This document shows positions 52,011-61,051 of a DNA stretch of 64,000 nucleotides, piece after piece. The DNA comes from Blautia pseudococcoides (GTDB lineage Bacteria; Bacillota; Clostridia; Lachnospirales; Lachnospiraceae): assembly GCF_001689125.2 (NCBI RefSeq), contig NZ_CP015405.2:649001-713000 (forward strand). The letters are read 5' to 3'. The notes under the pieces were generated by a model. The model saw only the letters and a program-made list of their open reading frames with translations, did no database searches and was not told where the DNA came from. The translations under genes were made by a program, and so were the position numbers. Numbering within the stretch: the first letter of the stretch is position 1; every line of letters begins with the position of its first letter.

Positions 52011-53258
52011 ATGGCAAAAAAAAGAAATATCATTGTAGGACAGTCAGGTGGACCCACATCCGTTATCAACTCCAGTCTTGCAGGCGTATATAAAAACGCA
52101 ATTGAGAGAGGCTTCGACAAGGTATACGGCATGCTTCACGGAATTCAGGGACTTTTAGACGAACAGTATGTAGACCTTTCCACACAGATTCATTCCGAAC
52201 TGGATATAGAGCTGTTGAAAAGAACACCATCCGCATTCTTAGGTTCCTGCCGGTTTAAAATGCCGGAGATACATGAAGATAAGGCAATCTATGAAAAAAT
52301 ATTTGCAATACTGAACAAGCTGGAAATTTATGCATTTATTTATATCGGCGGCAATGATTCCATGGATACCATTAAAAAGTTATCCGATTATGCGATCCTG
52401 ACAGGGCAGACACAGAAATTTTTAGGTGTGCCGAAGACAATTGATAATGATTTGGCCCTGACAGACCATACACCTGGTTTCGGAAGCGCAGCAAAATACA
52501 TAGGTGCATCTACGAAAGAGGTCATCCGTGACGCACAGGGTCTTACTTATAAGAAAAATATGATCACCATCATGGAAATCATGGGACGTAATGCCGGATG
52601 GCTGACCGGTGCCACGGCCCTAGCCAAAACGGAGGACTGCGATGGCCCGGATTTGATTTATCTTCCGGAGGCTGCCTTTGATATTGAGCGGTTCTTACAT
52701 AAAGTAAAAGAACTGCTGAAGAAAAAGTCATCCATTGTGATCGCTGTCTCAGAGGGAATCAAGCTGGCTGACGGACGGTATGTGTGTGAACTGGGCAGTG
52801 TGGGCGATTATGTGGACGCGTTCGGTCACAAACAGCTTCAGGGAACCGCTACATATCTGGCAAATTTCCTGGCAGCAGAGTGCGGATGCAAGACAAGGGC
52901 TGTTGAGCTTTCTACACTTCAGAGAAGTGCTTCCCATATGGCATCCCGTGTGGATATTGATGAGGCCTTCATGGTAGGTGGTGCTGCAGTCAAGGCTGCA
53001 GATGAAGGGGATACCGGCAAGATGGTAGTTATCGACCGTGTATCGGATGATCCGTATATGAGTGCTACAGGAATCTATGATGTGCACAGAATCGCAAATG
53101 AAGAAAAATTGGTTCCGAGAACCTGGATGAACAAAGATGCTACATATGTGACAAAGGATTTTGTGGACTATGTAAAACCATTGATCCAGGGCGACTACCA
53201 GCCAATCATGGTAAATGGTCTGCCAAGACATCTTGTATTAAAAATGAAACGGAAATAA
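52011..53258 (+). CDS. 6-phosphofructokinase, probably PPi-dependent (415 aa)
   Basis: The enzyme interconverts fructose 6-phosphate and fructose 1,6-bisphosphate. The first motif is GGND at residues 113-116, in place of GGDG found in ATP-dependent enzymes, and the PKTIDND motif at 141-147 has Lys (K142) where ATP-dependent enzymes have Gly. Both features are typical of pyrophosphate-dependent enzymes. The N-terminal VGQSGGPTSVINSSL and MEIMGRNAGWL motifs are present. AAGGAGG selects the start at 52011 over the frame beginning at 51936, which runs through the terminator. Length is also typical for the PPi group. Phosphoryl donor is inferred from sequence. Confidence 0.9.
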   Translation: MAKKRNIIVGQSGGPTSVINSSLAGVYKNAIERGFDKVYGMLHGIQGLLDEQYVDLSTQIHSELDIELLKRTPSAFLGSCRFKMPEIHEDKAIYEKIFAILNKLEIYAFIYIGGNDSMDTIKKLSDYAILTGQTQKFLGVPKTIDNDLALTDHTPGFGSAAKYIGASTKEVIRDAQGLTYKKNMITIMEIMGRNAGWLTGATALAKTEDCDGPDLIYLPEAAFDIERFLHKVKELLKKKSSIVIAVSEGIKLADGRYVCELGSVGDYVDAFGHKQLQGTATYLANFLAAECGCKTRAVELSTLQRSASHMASRVDIDEAFMVGGAAVKAADEGDTGKMVVIDRVSDDPYMSATGIYDVHRIANEEKLVPRTWMNKDATYVTKDFVDYVKPLIQGDYQPIMVNGLPRHLVLKMKRK

Positions 53259-53304
53259 ACCGGCAGTAGATTTTGGGGAAAAGAGAAGGTATATCCATAT
53301 AGAA

Positions 53305-53352
53305 ACCGGATGTATCAGCGCTTGGGGAAGCGTTGGTGCATCCGGTGTTTTA
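53305..53352. terminator. Terminator of pfk
   Basis: ACCGGATG (53305-53312) pairs with CATCCGGT (53339-53346), with an inner GCGCTT/AAGCGT-type stem, then TTTTATT. The minus-strand kinase gene ends just beyond, so it may serve both. Confidence 0.7.
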
Positions 53353-53386
53353 TTCATGACAACAGAAAGTTCGCAGAGCGGGCTTT

Positions 53387-55225
53387 CTATTGTTTTGCAC
53401 TTTTTTGTTCCGTACAGGGAAGCACGGGCTTTTTTCCATAAGGAAGCGCAATATCAATCAGAGTGCCCTGTCCGGGAAAGCTCTCAATGGTGAGTCCGTA
53501 TTCTTTTCCGTAATAGCTCTGAATCCTCTGCTGTACATTCCGGATACCTATGGAATGATGTGAGGAAGTGTCAGCAGGGAAATCAATCTCTTTATCAAGA
53601 GAATCTATCAGTTCTTCCAGTTCCGCTTTTTTCATGCCCTGTCCATTATCCGCGATCAAAAAATGCAGGGTATTTCCTTCCAGATTGGCACTTATACTGA
53701 TGTAACAGTTTTCTTCTTTTTCGGAAAAACCATGGCCAATGGCATTTTCCACAAAGGGCTGCAAAATGAAAGCAGGAATTTCCAATCCCAGAAATTCGTC
53801 GGGAACGTCATAATCAAATGAAAACTTCCCCGGGAACCGGATGTTCTGTATGGTCATATAGCGCTGAATCTGCAAAAGCTCCTCTTTCAGAAGTACAATA
53901 GGAACCTTTTTCAGATTATAGCGCAGCAGTTCGGACATGCACATGGCAATAGTCTTGATTTCCGGAACATTATGGATATCAGCCAGGGATTTTATCACGT
54001 TCAGGGTATTGTACAGAAAATGATGGTTGATCTGTGCCTGAAGAACCTGAATATGCATCTGCTGTTCATTCAGCCGGCTTTGGTAATTCTGCTGTATACT
54101 CTGGGTCAGGCGGCTGTTCAGCCGGTTAAAACTGTGTACCACCTTCTGTAGCTCCTGATTGGAAATACGGCCTTCCACGGTTATATCGCTGTAATTGGAG
54201 GTATCCCTGGAATCTATCTTTTCACAGAGCTGCCGTATGGAGCGGGTCAGCCCCCTGGAAAGAAGCGCGGCCAGTATCAGCCCCAGAAAGATTGCCAGTA
54301 AAAAAATACCCGCATAGTGATATAAATTATTCCGGTAAGCCTGGGTGATCAGAGAGTTATTCATAAAATGTACAATATGCCAGCCTGTGGTTTTATTGTA
54401 GCATCCATTGATCAGATAAGAGTCAGAGCCTATATTCAGCTTTTCTGTCCGCACAGAGCTTTCCTTTGTTATCTTCTGATTAAAGTCCTGTATGGCTTTT
54501 TTTAAGTCAGGAGAGGCATCCTTCCCTATAAAATCCTTATCAGAAGCATAGGCAAGCCCGCCGTCCGCATTGTAAATGAGCATTACATTATTCTGGGTCT
54601 GGGCAGAGTTGGCGATATTCTCAACAGCAGAAAAATTAATGCCCACATAACAGATTCCAATTTCCTTAAAAGTAAAACTGTCATAAAGGACTTTCACCAT
54701 GGGAAGAATGCTTTTTTTCACTGAGGAGGACTGCTGTACCGGGGCAAAATAGGTATAGTAATCAGAATTTCTTGCTGTTCCGGCCCATTCATCCATGTGA
54801 TCCAGAATCGTGTTCTGGTCTTTTACACTTGGAATATTGTACTCAAAAGTGTAGTCATACCGGTTTTTGAACATACAGGTAGTGACATTGGAATTCAGCC
54901 GGTTTGCCTGTATTAATTGGGAGGAGAGGAGGTAACTGTCCTGGGAATAGCCAAGGACATCATCCTCATAATTGGTGATCATAATTTTCCGGATATCCTT
55001 ATTCAGTATATGCAGGTCAGCAACCTTGGTGGCATCCTGAAGGAGTGTGTCCAGTGTCAGATTGGCCTGTGTGGTGATCGTGTCCATAGAGCGGCTGAAA
55101 TCCTCCTGCACCTCATTGGAGGTCCTGTTTGCTGTGGCAATGCCCAGGATAATGGTGGGCATAATGACAAGCAGAAGTGAGGAAAAAAATATCTGGGTTC
55201 TGTAAGAAAAATCCTGTAGTTTCAT
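53387..55225 (-). CDS. YesM-type sensor histidine kinase (612 aa)
   Basis: Membrane sensor of a two-component system. The first transmembrane helix is IFFSSLLLVIMPTIILGIATA; a large extracellular Cache-like domain follows (residues about 35-290); the second helix is YAGIFLLAIFLGLILAALL, then HAMP. The His_kinase domain has the phospho-acceptor in INHHFLYNTLN near residue 400, and the ATPase domain has QPFVENAIGHG and DNGQGM. It is divergent to the URO-D/ABC operon whose response regulator lies at 59539, and the two are likely partners. It probably senses a sugar or its transport state, as is usual in this family. Confidence 0.9.
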   Translation of the reverse strand: MKLQDFSYRTQIFFSSLLLVIMPTIILGIATANRTSNEVQEDFSRSMDTITTQANLTLDTLLQDATKVADLHILNKDIRKIMITNYEDDVLGYSQDSYLLSSQLIQANRLNSNVTTCMFKNRYDYTFEYNIPSVKDQNTILDHMDEWAGTARNSDYYTYFAPVQQSSSVKKSILPMVKVLYDSFTFKEIGICYVGINFSAVENIANSAQTQNNVMLIYNADGGLAYASDKDFIGKDASPDLKKAIQDFNQKITKESSVRTEKLNIGSDSYLINGCYNKTTGWHIVHFMNNSLITQAYRNNLYHYAGIFLLAIFLGLILAALLSRGLTRSIRQLCEKIDSRDTSNYSDITVEGRISNQELQKVVHSFNRLNSRLTQSIQQNYQSRLNEQQMHIQVLQAQINHHFLYNTLNVIKSLADIHNVPEIKTIAMCMSELLRYNLKKVPIVLLKEELLQIQRYMTIQNIRFPGKFSFDYDVPDEFLGLEIPAFILQPFVENAIGHGFSEKEENCYISISANLEGNTLHFLIADNGQGMKKAELEELIDSLDKEIDFPADTSSHHSIGIRNVQQRIQSYYGKEYGLTIESFPGQGTLIDIALPYGKKPVLPCTEQKSAKQ

Positions 55226-55342
55226 TTCTTGTCTCCTGTGGTTTGATATGTTGAAATTATAAAATGAAAGCGAAATGATTACAAGGAGCGGAGAAGAAAT
55301 GGATAAAAAATATGATAAAAACTAAAAATAATTATATATTTT

Positions 55343-55386
55343 ACCTAAGAAAAATCCTATTTTACAGACCTTCCCTTAGGTATAAT
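55343..55386 (+). promoter_or_regulatory. Possible promoter of the URO-D/ABC operon with inverted repeat
   Basis: ACCTAAG (55343-55349) and CTTAGGT (55375-55381) form a perfect 7-bp inverted repeat that overlaps TATAAT (55381-55386). A TTTACA (55361-55366) is only 14 bases before the -10 box, so activator help would be needed. A YesN-type regulator site is plausible. Confidence 0.4.
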
Positions 55387-55419
55387 GAATTCATCAAATA
55401 CAACAGGGGGAAATGAAAA

Positions 55420-56376
55420 ATGAACAAGGCACAGCGTGTAAAAGCAGTTATGGAGCGGAAAGAAGCAGACTTTGTACCGGCTGGTTTCTGGTTCCATTAC
55501 AAGCCGGATCTTACAGTGGAGGAGATGATTGAGGAGCACTTAAAACTTTACCGGGAAACAGATATGGATGTCATTAAGATCATGCAGGATTATGCGTATC
55601 CGGTCACAGGTGAAATACACTGCGCCAAGGACTGGTATCATATTGGCATAAAAGGGACAGACAGCCGGGAGATGGAAAAAATGACGGCCGTGATCAGGGG
55701 CATAAGAGAGCGTGCAGGGGAAGAGGTACTGATTTTCCAGACCATGTTCGGTCCTTTCAAGGCGGCATCCACAGCCTTTGGGGATGATGTGCTTATGAAG
55801 TACAGTAAAGAGGCCCCTGAAGCAGTTATGGCGGGGATCAAAAATCTGGCGGACGGGCTTGAAGCATGGGCAGAGGCATATCTGGATGCAGGCGCGGACG
55901 GTATTTATTATTCCGCACAGTTTGGTGAGGAAGGCAGATTTTCAAAAGAAGAGTGGGAGCAGCTGGTTCGTCCCTTTGATTTACAGATTTTACAAGTGGC
56001 AGAGCAAAGGAAAGATAAGTATAATATTCTTCATATCTGCGGGGAACCGGAATATGCTTTCAAAACACATGTGGACTGGTTCTACGATTACCCGGCAGAC
56101 CTGGCAAACTGGTCTGTAAAAGACAATGGGTACAGCTTGGAAGAGGGCAGAGAGCACTTTTCCTGTGCTATTCTGGGCGGACTGAACAACAAGGGGAATA
56201 TTCTTCACGGCCCAAAAGAGGAGATACGAAAAGAGGTACAGGCAGTGCTTGAAAGTTTCGGAACCGAAGGGATCATGATTGGGGCAGACTGTACCATACA
56301 GGGGGAAGGCATCCGCCTTGACTATATCCGGGAGGCAGTGAAGGCAGCCCATACATATAAAAAAGGAGAAGAGTGA
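55420..56376 (+). CDS. Uroporphyrinogen decarboxylase-like protein (318 aa)
   Basis: The protein belongs to the URO-D/MtaA/CmuA superfamily: MNKAQRVKAVMERKEADFVPAGFWFHY is typical of its N-terminus, the later DGIYYSAQFGEEGRF and ILHICGEP segments match strands around the active site, and ILGGLNNKGNILHGP is near the end. Because it stands at the head of a sugar ABC operon and no heme genes are nearby, it is more likely a methyltransferase or decarboxylase-related enzyme acting on the imported compound than a heme enzyme. Such genes recur in Lachnospiraceae transport operons; the substrate is unknown. A GGGGG site precedes the ATG. Confidence 0.75.
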   Translation: MNKAQRVKAVMERKEADFVPAGFWFHYKPDLTVEEMIEEHLKLYRETDMDVIKIMQDYAYPVTGEIHCAKDWYHIGIKGTDSREMEKMTAVIRGIRERAGEEVLIFQTMFGPFKAASTAFGDDVLMKYSKEAPEAVMAGIKNLADGLEAWAEAYLDAGADGIYYSAQFGEEGRFSKEEWEQLVRPFDLQILQVAEQRKDKYNILHICGEPEYAFKTHVDWFYDYPADLANWSVKDNGYSLEEGREHFSCAILGGLNNKGNILHGPKEEIRKEVQAVLESFGTEGIMIGADCTIQGEGIRLDYIREAVKAAHTYKKGEE

Positions 56377-56378
56377 TC

Positions 56379-57698
56379 ATGAGAAAGAAATTAGCGGTTT
56401 TATTGTGTGCAGCAATGGCGGTTTCCAGTCTGGCAGGCTGCAGCAGCGGCGCAAAAGAGGCCAGTGACACACAGGGGGAAAGCAAAAAAGAAGAGGCCAA
56501 GGACAAGGCAGAGAGCAAGGAGAAAGGCAGCGGGGATGTATTGACACTGGAGTTTTTCCAGCAGAAATCAGAGGAAGCCGCCCAGGTAGGATACCAGAAT
56601 ATTATAGACAAATTCAATGAACAGAATCCTGATATTAAGATTGAGATGAATACCGTTCCCGATGCGCCCACAGTTCTTACATCCCGTGTGGCATCCGGTG
56701 ATATACCGGTGATTTTCACGGACTTCCCCACACAGCTCCAGTTTCATCAGAAGGTGGCTAATGGGTATGTGCAGGATTTGTCAGAACAAGATTTTCTGGA
56801 AAATGTGGAGCAGTCAGCTTTGGATATGACAAAGCAGGAGGACGGAAAATATTATGCGCTTCCATTCAGCCGCAACTATATGGGTGTTTGGTACAACATG
56901 GAAATCTTTGAAGAAAACAATCTGGAAGTGCCGGAAACATGGGAAGAATTTGTAAGTGTATGCAATGCCCTGGAGGAAAAAGGGGTGACACCTCTTGGGC
57001 TTCACGGAAAAGATCCCGGACGTGTCGGGCACACATTCCAGTGCTGTACGGTTGCTTTTGACCCGGAAGGTGTGGAGACCATCGAGAAAGCAGTAGCAGG
57101 GGAAGGGAAGATTGAAGGAGATGAAGGATTCAAAAAAGCTGCGGAGAAAATGCTTACCCTTCTGGACCACAGTAATGAGGATGCACTGGCACTTTCAGAC
57201 ATGCAGTGCTATGAGAACTTTGCCAACGGGCAGTACGCTATGTGTATCACCGGTTCCTATGCCCGCGGCACCATTATGATCGCCAATCCGGATTTGAAGC
57301 TGGGAGTCTTCCCTCTTCCAAATGACACAAGAGAGACTACAAATACATTGTCCGGCATTGACGCAGCTGTCTGCATTTCAGCCAAAGCCTCCGAGGAAGA
57401 AAAAGCCGGTGCTTACAAATTCCTGGAATTTTTGGCACAGCCGGAAAATGCACAGCTTTTCTGTGACGCGGAGGGCGCGCCTTCCTGTATTACCGGTGTG
57501 GTGCATAAAGATGAGGGGGTACAGCCGATGCTGGAGCTGATCTCTGACGGACAGGTGCATGACTGGATGGCCTCCACCATTGACAACAACGTGGTGACAG
57601 ACCTTTATAATGTGACCCAAGGCTTCTGGAGTGAGAAAAACGTGGATAATTATCTGAAGCAGATGGATGAATCCATTGCTATCACATCTGCGGAATAG
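56379..57698 (+). CDS. Sugar ABC transporter substrate-binding lipoprotein (439 aa)
   Basis: Start at 56379 (MRKKLAVLLCAAMAVSSLAGC; lipobox LAGC) is preferred over a GTG at 56373 that overlaps the preceding stop; AAGGAG sits about ten bases upstream. The mature protein is an SBP_bac_1-type binding protein: NPDIKIEMNTVPDAPTVLTSRVASGDIPVIFTDFP, KYYALPFSRNYMGVWYNMEIF, and QYAMCITGSYARGTIMIANPD. It delivers a carbohydrate to the permeases encoded at 57787 and 58671. A hairpin after the gene may stabilise this part of the message so that the binding protein is made in excess. Confidence 0.9.
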   Translation: MRKKLAVLLCAAMAVSSLAGCSSGAKEASDTQGESKKEEAKDKAESKEKGSGDVLTLEFFQQKSEEAAQVGYQNIIDKFNEQNPDIKIEMNTVPDAPTVLTSRVASGDIPVIFTDFPTQLQFHQKVANGYVQDLSEQDFLENVEQSALDMTKQEDGKYYALPFSRNYMGVWYNMEIFEENNLEVPETWEEFVSVCNALEEKGVTPLGLHGKDPGRVGHTFQCCTVAFDPEGVETIEKAVAGEGKIEGDEGFKKAAEKMLTLLDHSNEDALALSDMQCYENFANGQYAMCITGSYARGTIMIANPDLKLGVFPLPNDTRETTNTLSGIDAAVCISAKASEEEKAGAYKFLEFLAQPENAQLFCDAEGAPSCITGVVHKDEGVQPMLELISDGQVHDWMASTIDNNVVTDLYNVTQGFWSEKNVDNYLKQMDESIAITSAE

Positions 57699-57713
57699 GA
57701 CGGAATATGCAGA

Positions 57714-57750
57714 GAAACGGCAGTGCCTGCATGGGCCTGCCGTTTCCTTT
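57714..57750 (+). terminator. Intercistronic hairpin after the binding-protein gene
   Basis: GAAACGGCAG (57714-57723) pairs perfectly with CTGCCGTTTC (57737-57746), followed by CTTT. Such partial terminators or stabilising hairpins between binding-protein and permease genes balance their expression. Confidence 0.65.
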
Positions 57751-57786
57751 ACAAAAAATTGAGTATTTTATAAGGGGGTTGGAAGA

Positions 57787-58674
57787 ATGGAGACAAAATG
57801 GAAGAAAAAAGGCTCCGGGAAATGGATTTATTTTGGCTTTACGCTGATACCGGTGGTCCTATACAGCTTCTTTTATGTATATTCCGTAATAAATGGTATC
57901 CGCTACAGTTTTACAGACTGGGATGGGATGTCCACCACATTTCATATTGTAGGGTTTAAGAACTATATATCCCTGTTCAAAAATCCTAATTTCTGGGGTT
58001 CTTTAAAAACAACAGTGTGTTACAGTATTCTTTTGGTGACGGGGGTTGTAACCCTTTCCCTGGCACTGTCTTTATCACTGAATTCACTGAAAAAATTTAA
58101 GACCTTTACCAAATCTGTATTTTTTGTTCCCGCAATGATCGGAGGAATCACCATTGCCCTCATCTGGGACCAGCTTTTTTACAGAGTGGTGCCCTTGCTT
58201 GGCCAGGGGCTGGGCATTGGATGGCTGTCCCAGAGTCTTCTTATGACAGGAAAGACCGCCCTTCCGGCTGTGGTGTTTGTACATATCTGGCAGGCTGTGG
58301 CGCTTCCCACGGTTATTTTTGTGGCAGGTCTGCAGCAGATTCCGGATGAACAGTATGAATCAGCCAAAATGGATGGAGCCACCCCTTTACAGAGGTTTCG
58401 GTTCGTGACATTTCCGTATTTGGTGCCAACGCTGACCGTAAATCTGGTGCTGATGATCAAACAGGGATTTACGTCCTTTGACTTTCCTTTTGCGTTGACA
58501 GGAGGAGGCCCGGTGCGGTCCACAGAAGTGATCGGTATCCTGATTTATAATGATGCGTTTAAAAATATGCGTTTTTCCATGGCAAATGCAGAGGCATGTG
58601 TACTCTTTTTAGTAGTGGCTGTCTTTTCCCTGACGCAGTTAAAGCTTACCAGTAAAGGAGGAGTCCAGGAATGA
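57787..58674 (+). CDS. Sugar ABC transporter permease, MalF/UgpA type (295 aa)
   Basis: Six-helix permease of the sugar ABC importer. KWIYFGFTLIPVVLYSFFYVYSVINGIRYSFTDWDG is the typical beginning; the EAA loop is EQYESAKMDGATPLQRFRFVTFPYLVP (about residues 190-216). Its stop overlaps the next gene start by four bases (ATGA), showing coupled translation. AAGGGGG precedes the ATG. ATPase gene is absent from the locus. Confidence 0.92.
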   Translation: METKWKKKGSGKWIYFGFTLIPVVLYSFFYVYSVINGIRYSFTDWDGMSTTFHIVGFKNYISLFKNPNFWGSLKTTVCYSILLVTGVVTLSLALSLSLNSLKKFKTFTKSVFFVPAMIGGITIALIWDQLFYRVVPLLGQGLGIGWLSQSLLMTGKTALPAVVFVHIWQAVALPTVIFVAGLQQIPDEQYESAKMDGATPLQRFRFVTFPYLVPTLTVNLVLMIKQGFTSFDFPFALTGGGPVRSTEVIGILIYNDAFKNMRFSMANAEACVLFLVVAVFSLTQLKLTSKGGVQE

Positions 58675-59510
58675 AAGTAAAAAAAGAAGGTATGGGATGG
58701 ATCATTCTCAGAAATCTCCTAATTCTTATGGGACTTTTTCTTATTCTGTTTCCCTTGTATCTGGTTGTTATTAACTCCTTTAAAACGCTGGAGGAGGCCG
58801 GAAAAGACTTTTTTGCCCTACCGTCAGGGCTGAATCTGCACAATTTTAAGGAACTCTTCCAGAACAATAATTACTGGGTATTTGCGAAAAACTCGCTGAT
58901 CATTTCCGCTGTATCCGTGGGGCTTATTCTTATCCTGGTTCCCTCAGTATCCTATGCTATAGCCAGAAATTTTAACAGGAAGTATTACAAAGGGGTGTAT
59001 TATTATCTGCTTATGGGACTCTTTATCCCCTCCCAGGTCATCATGCTTCCGGTTACGAAACTGATGACAAATCTCAACATGCTGAACCGTCAGGGGCTGA
59101 TTCTTCTCTACGCGGCATACAGTCTGACCCAGGGCGTATTCTTGTTTGTAAACTACATCAGAGGGCTGCCTTTTGAGATTGAGGAATCAGCCTATATGGA
59201 TGGATGCAATGTGTTTCAGACCTACGTTCGCATTGTCCTTCCCCTGGTGAAGCCTATGCTGGCCACGCTGCTGATCATGGATCTTCTGTGGATTTGGAAT
59301 GACTTTATGCTTCCGCTGCTGATACTGAACCGCTCCAAGGAAATCTGGACGCTTCCGCTGTTCCAGTATAATTTCAAAACGGAATATTCCTTTAATTATA
59401 CCATGGCCTTTACCGCTTATCTGATGTCCATGCTGCCCATGCTGATCGTGTACTGTATGGGACAAAAACATATTATAAAAGGTTTGACAGCCGGTTCTGT
59501 GAAGGGGTAA
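58671..59510 (+). CDS. Sugar ABC transporter permease, MalG/UgpE type (279 aa)
   Basis: Partner permease. Helices begin with IILRNLLILMGLFLILFPLYLVVINSFKTLEEAGKDFF; EAA loop FEIEESAYMDGCNVFQTYVRIVLPLVKP; and the usual C-terminus KHIIKGLTAGSVKG. It overlaps the preceding permease gene by four bases and is followed 28 bases later by the yesN-type regulator, all on the same strand, so the transporter and its regulator are probably one transcript. Confidence 0.92.
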   Translation: MKVKKEGMGWIILRNLLILMGLFLILFPLYLVVINSFKTLEEAGKDFFALPSGLNLHNFKELFQNNNYWVFAKNSLIISAVSVGLILILVPSVSYAIARNFNRKYYKGVYYYLLMGLFIPSQVIMLPVTKLMTNLNMLNRQGLILLYAAYSLTQGVFLFVNYIRGLPFEIEESAYMDGCNVFQTYVRIVLPLVKPMLATLLIMDLLWIWNDFMLPLLILNRSKEIWTLPLFQYNFKTEYSFNYTMAFTAYLMSMLPMLIVYCMGQKHIIKGLTAGSVKG

Positions 59511-59538
59511 ACTTTTTTCAGAAAGAAGGTATGCGCAG

Positions 59539-61038
59539 ATGATGAAAATACTGATTGCAGAGGACGAAATTTACGCCAGAAAGTCTATGAAAAAGCAGAT
59601 TTTGGAGCTGGATTTCGGGCGGGAATTCCACATTCTGGAAGCTCAGAACGGGGAGCAGGGCATGGAGCTTTTCAGACAGGAAGAACCGGATCTGGTATTC
59701 ACGGATATCCGTATGCCTAAGATGGATGGCCTGGAACTGCTCAAAGAGATAAAGAAAGAGAACCCGGAAGCAAAAGTTATCATGGTCAGCGCCTATGCAG
59801 ACTTTGCCTATGCCAAATCCGCCATAAAATTTGGGGCGGAGGGATATCTGCTGAAGCCCATAGAGGACGCCGAGCTGAAAGAATTTATAGTGAAATTCAG
59901 GCAGCAGAATACAAGAAAAAAAGAGCAGGCTATGTTCTCGGGAAAGGATATGGTAACCAGATTCATTGCCCAGAGTGTGCAGGAGGAGGAAACAGGAAAA
60001 GATTTGCTGGCAGAGCGGATGTTTGGCAAAGTCTTTTGGAAATATCAGGTGCTGGTTCTTTGGTTTGCCGGGAGAAGATATCCTGACCGGGAGGAATTCA
60101 TGCTTTGGCTCCACAACATATACGGACAGGAAGTATGGACAGCTTTTCGTCTGATAGAGCTTGAGAAGGATATCTGGATGCTTGTTATGGAGGCTGACGG
60201 ACAGAGCCGGTTCCGGCAGAAACGTATCATACAGAAACTTCTGGAGGAGAAGTATGACTGCTATCTGGGTATAAGCGCGGAATGTAAGGCGCCAGGGGAA
60301 CTGAAAAGCGCACTTACCCAGGCCACTGCGGCAGTGGAGAATAAGATTTACAGTGATGAACATCTTTTGGAGTACAGTGTGATCGCCGGAATAAAAGCAG
60401 TGAAGTATGAAATGTCAGAGGAACAGAAGAACTATCTGCAGATTTCCCTGGAGAAAAAGAGCAGGGATAAGATACAGTCTGCGTTGTGTGAGATATTCCG
60501 ACATATGGAGGAAAAAGGAAGAATCCATGTGGACAGTCTGGAGATATTTCTTGCACAGGCAGCCGTGCTGATCCATCAGGCGGCTGGCAGGCCCATCCCC
60601 AGACTGCGGCTCATAGATTTCTCCCATATGGAGGAGATGAAACAGAGGCTTTTAGAGGCTGCAGAGGAATACTGCACCTGCGGTCCTAACGGACAAACTT
60701 TAAAAGGAGAAGACATTATCCAGGGCATGAAGGAATATGCCCGGAAAAATTACCACCTGGATATATCCATCCGGATGCTGGCGGAAAAGGTGTTTTTTAT
60801 GAATGCTGCGTATTTAAGTCATCTCTTTACAGAGAAAACAGGTATCAGTTATTCCGCGTATATCCGCCGGCTGCGCGTGGAAAAAGCGAGAGAATTTTTG
60901 GGGAAAGATACTTACTCGATCACGGATATCGCGTCTATGGTTGGGTATAATGACACGTCCCAGTTTATACGGATATTTAAACAGGAGATAGGGATGACAC
61001 CAAAGAAATACAGGTGTCAAAAAACAGATGGAAATTAG
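59539..61038 (+). CDS. YesN-type response regulator with AraC DNA-binding domain (499 aa)
   Basis: The receiver domain (residues 1-120) has the phospho-acceptor D56 in LVFTDIRMPKMDG with the acidic AEDE at 8-10 and the conserved Lys in LLKPIEDAE. A long central segment of about 260 residues follows. The last 100 residues are an AraC-type double HTH with HLDISIRMLAEKVFFMNAAYLSHLF and KAREFLGKDTYSITDIASMVGYNDTSQFIRIFK. The sensor partner is likely the YesM-type kinase at 53387-55225. It would activate the neighbouring sugar operon, for example at the inverted repeat 55343-55381. Confidence 0.9.
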   Translation: MMKILIAEDEIYARKSMKKQILELDFGREFHILEAQNGEQGMELFRQEEPDLVFTDIRMPKMDGLELLKEIKKENPEAKVIMVSAYADFAYAKSAIKFGAEGYLLKPIEDAELKEFIVKFRQQNTRKKEQAMFSGKDMVTRFIAQSVQEEETGKDLLAERMFGKVFWKYQVLVLWFAGRRYPDREEFMLWLHNIYGQEVWTAFRLIELEKDIWMLVMEADGQSRFRQKRIIQKLLEEKYDCYLGISAECKAPGELKSALTQATAAVENKIYSDEHLLEYSVIAGIKAVKYEMSEEQKNYLQISLEKKSRDKIQSALCEIFRHMEEKGRIHVDSLEIFLAQAAVLIHQAAGRPIPRLRLIDFSHMEEMKQRLLEAAEEYCTCGPNGQTLKGEDIIQGMKEYARKNYHLDISIRMLAEKVFFMNAAYLSHLFTEKTGISYSAYIRRLRVEKAREFLGKDTYSITDIASMVGYNDTSQFIRIFKQEIGMTPKKYRCQKTDGN

Positions 61039-61051
61039 CGGAGGACAGAAT

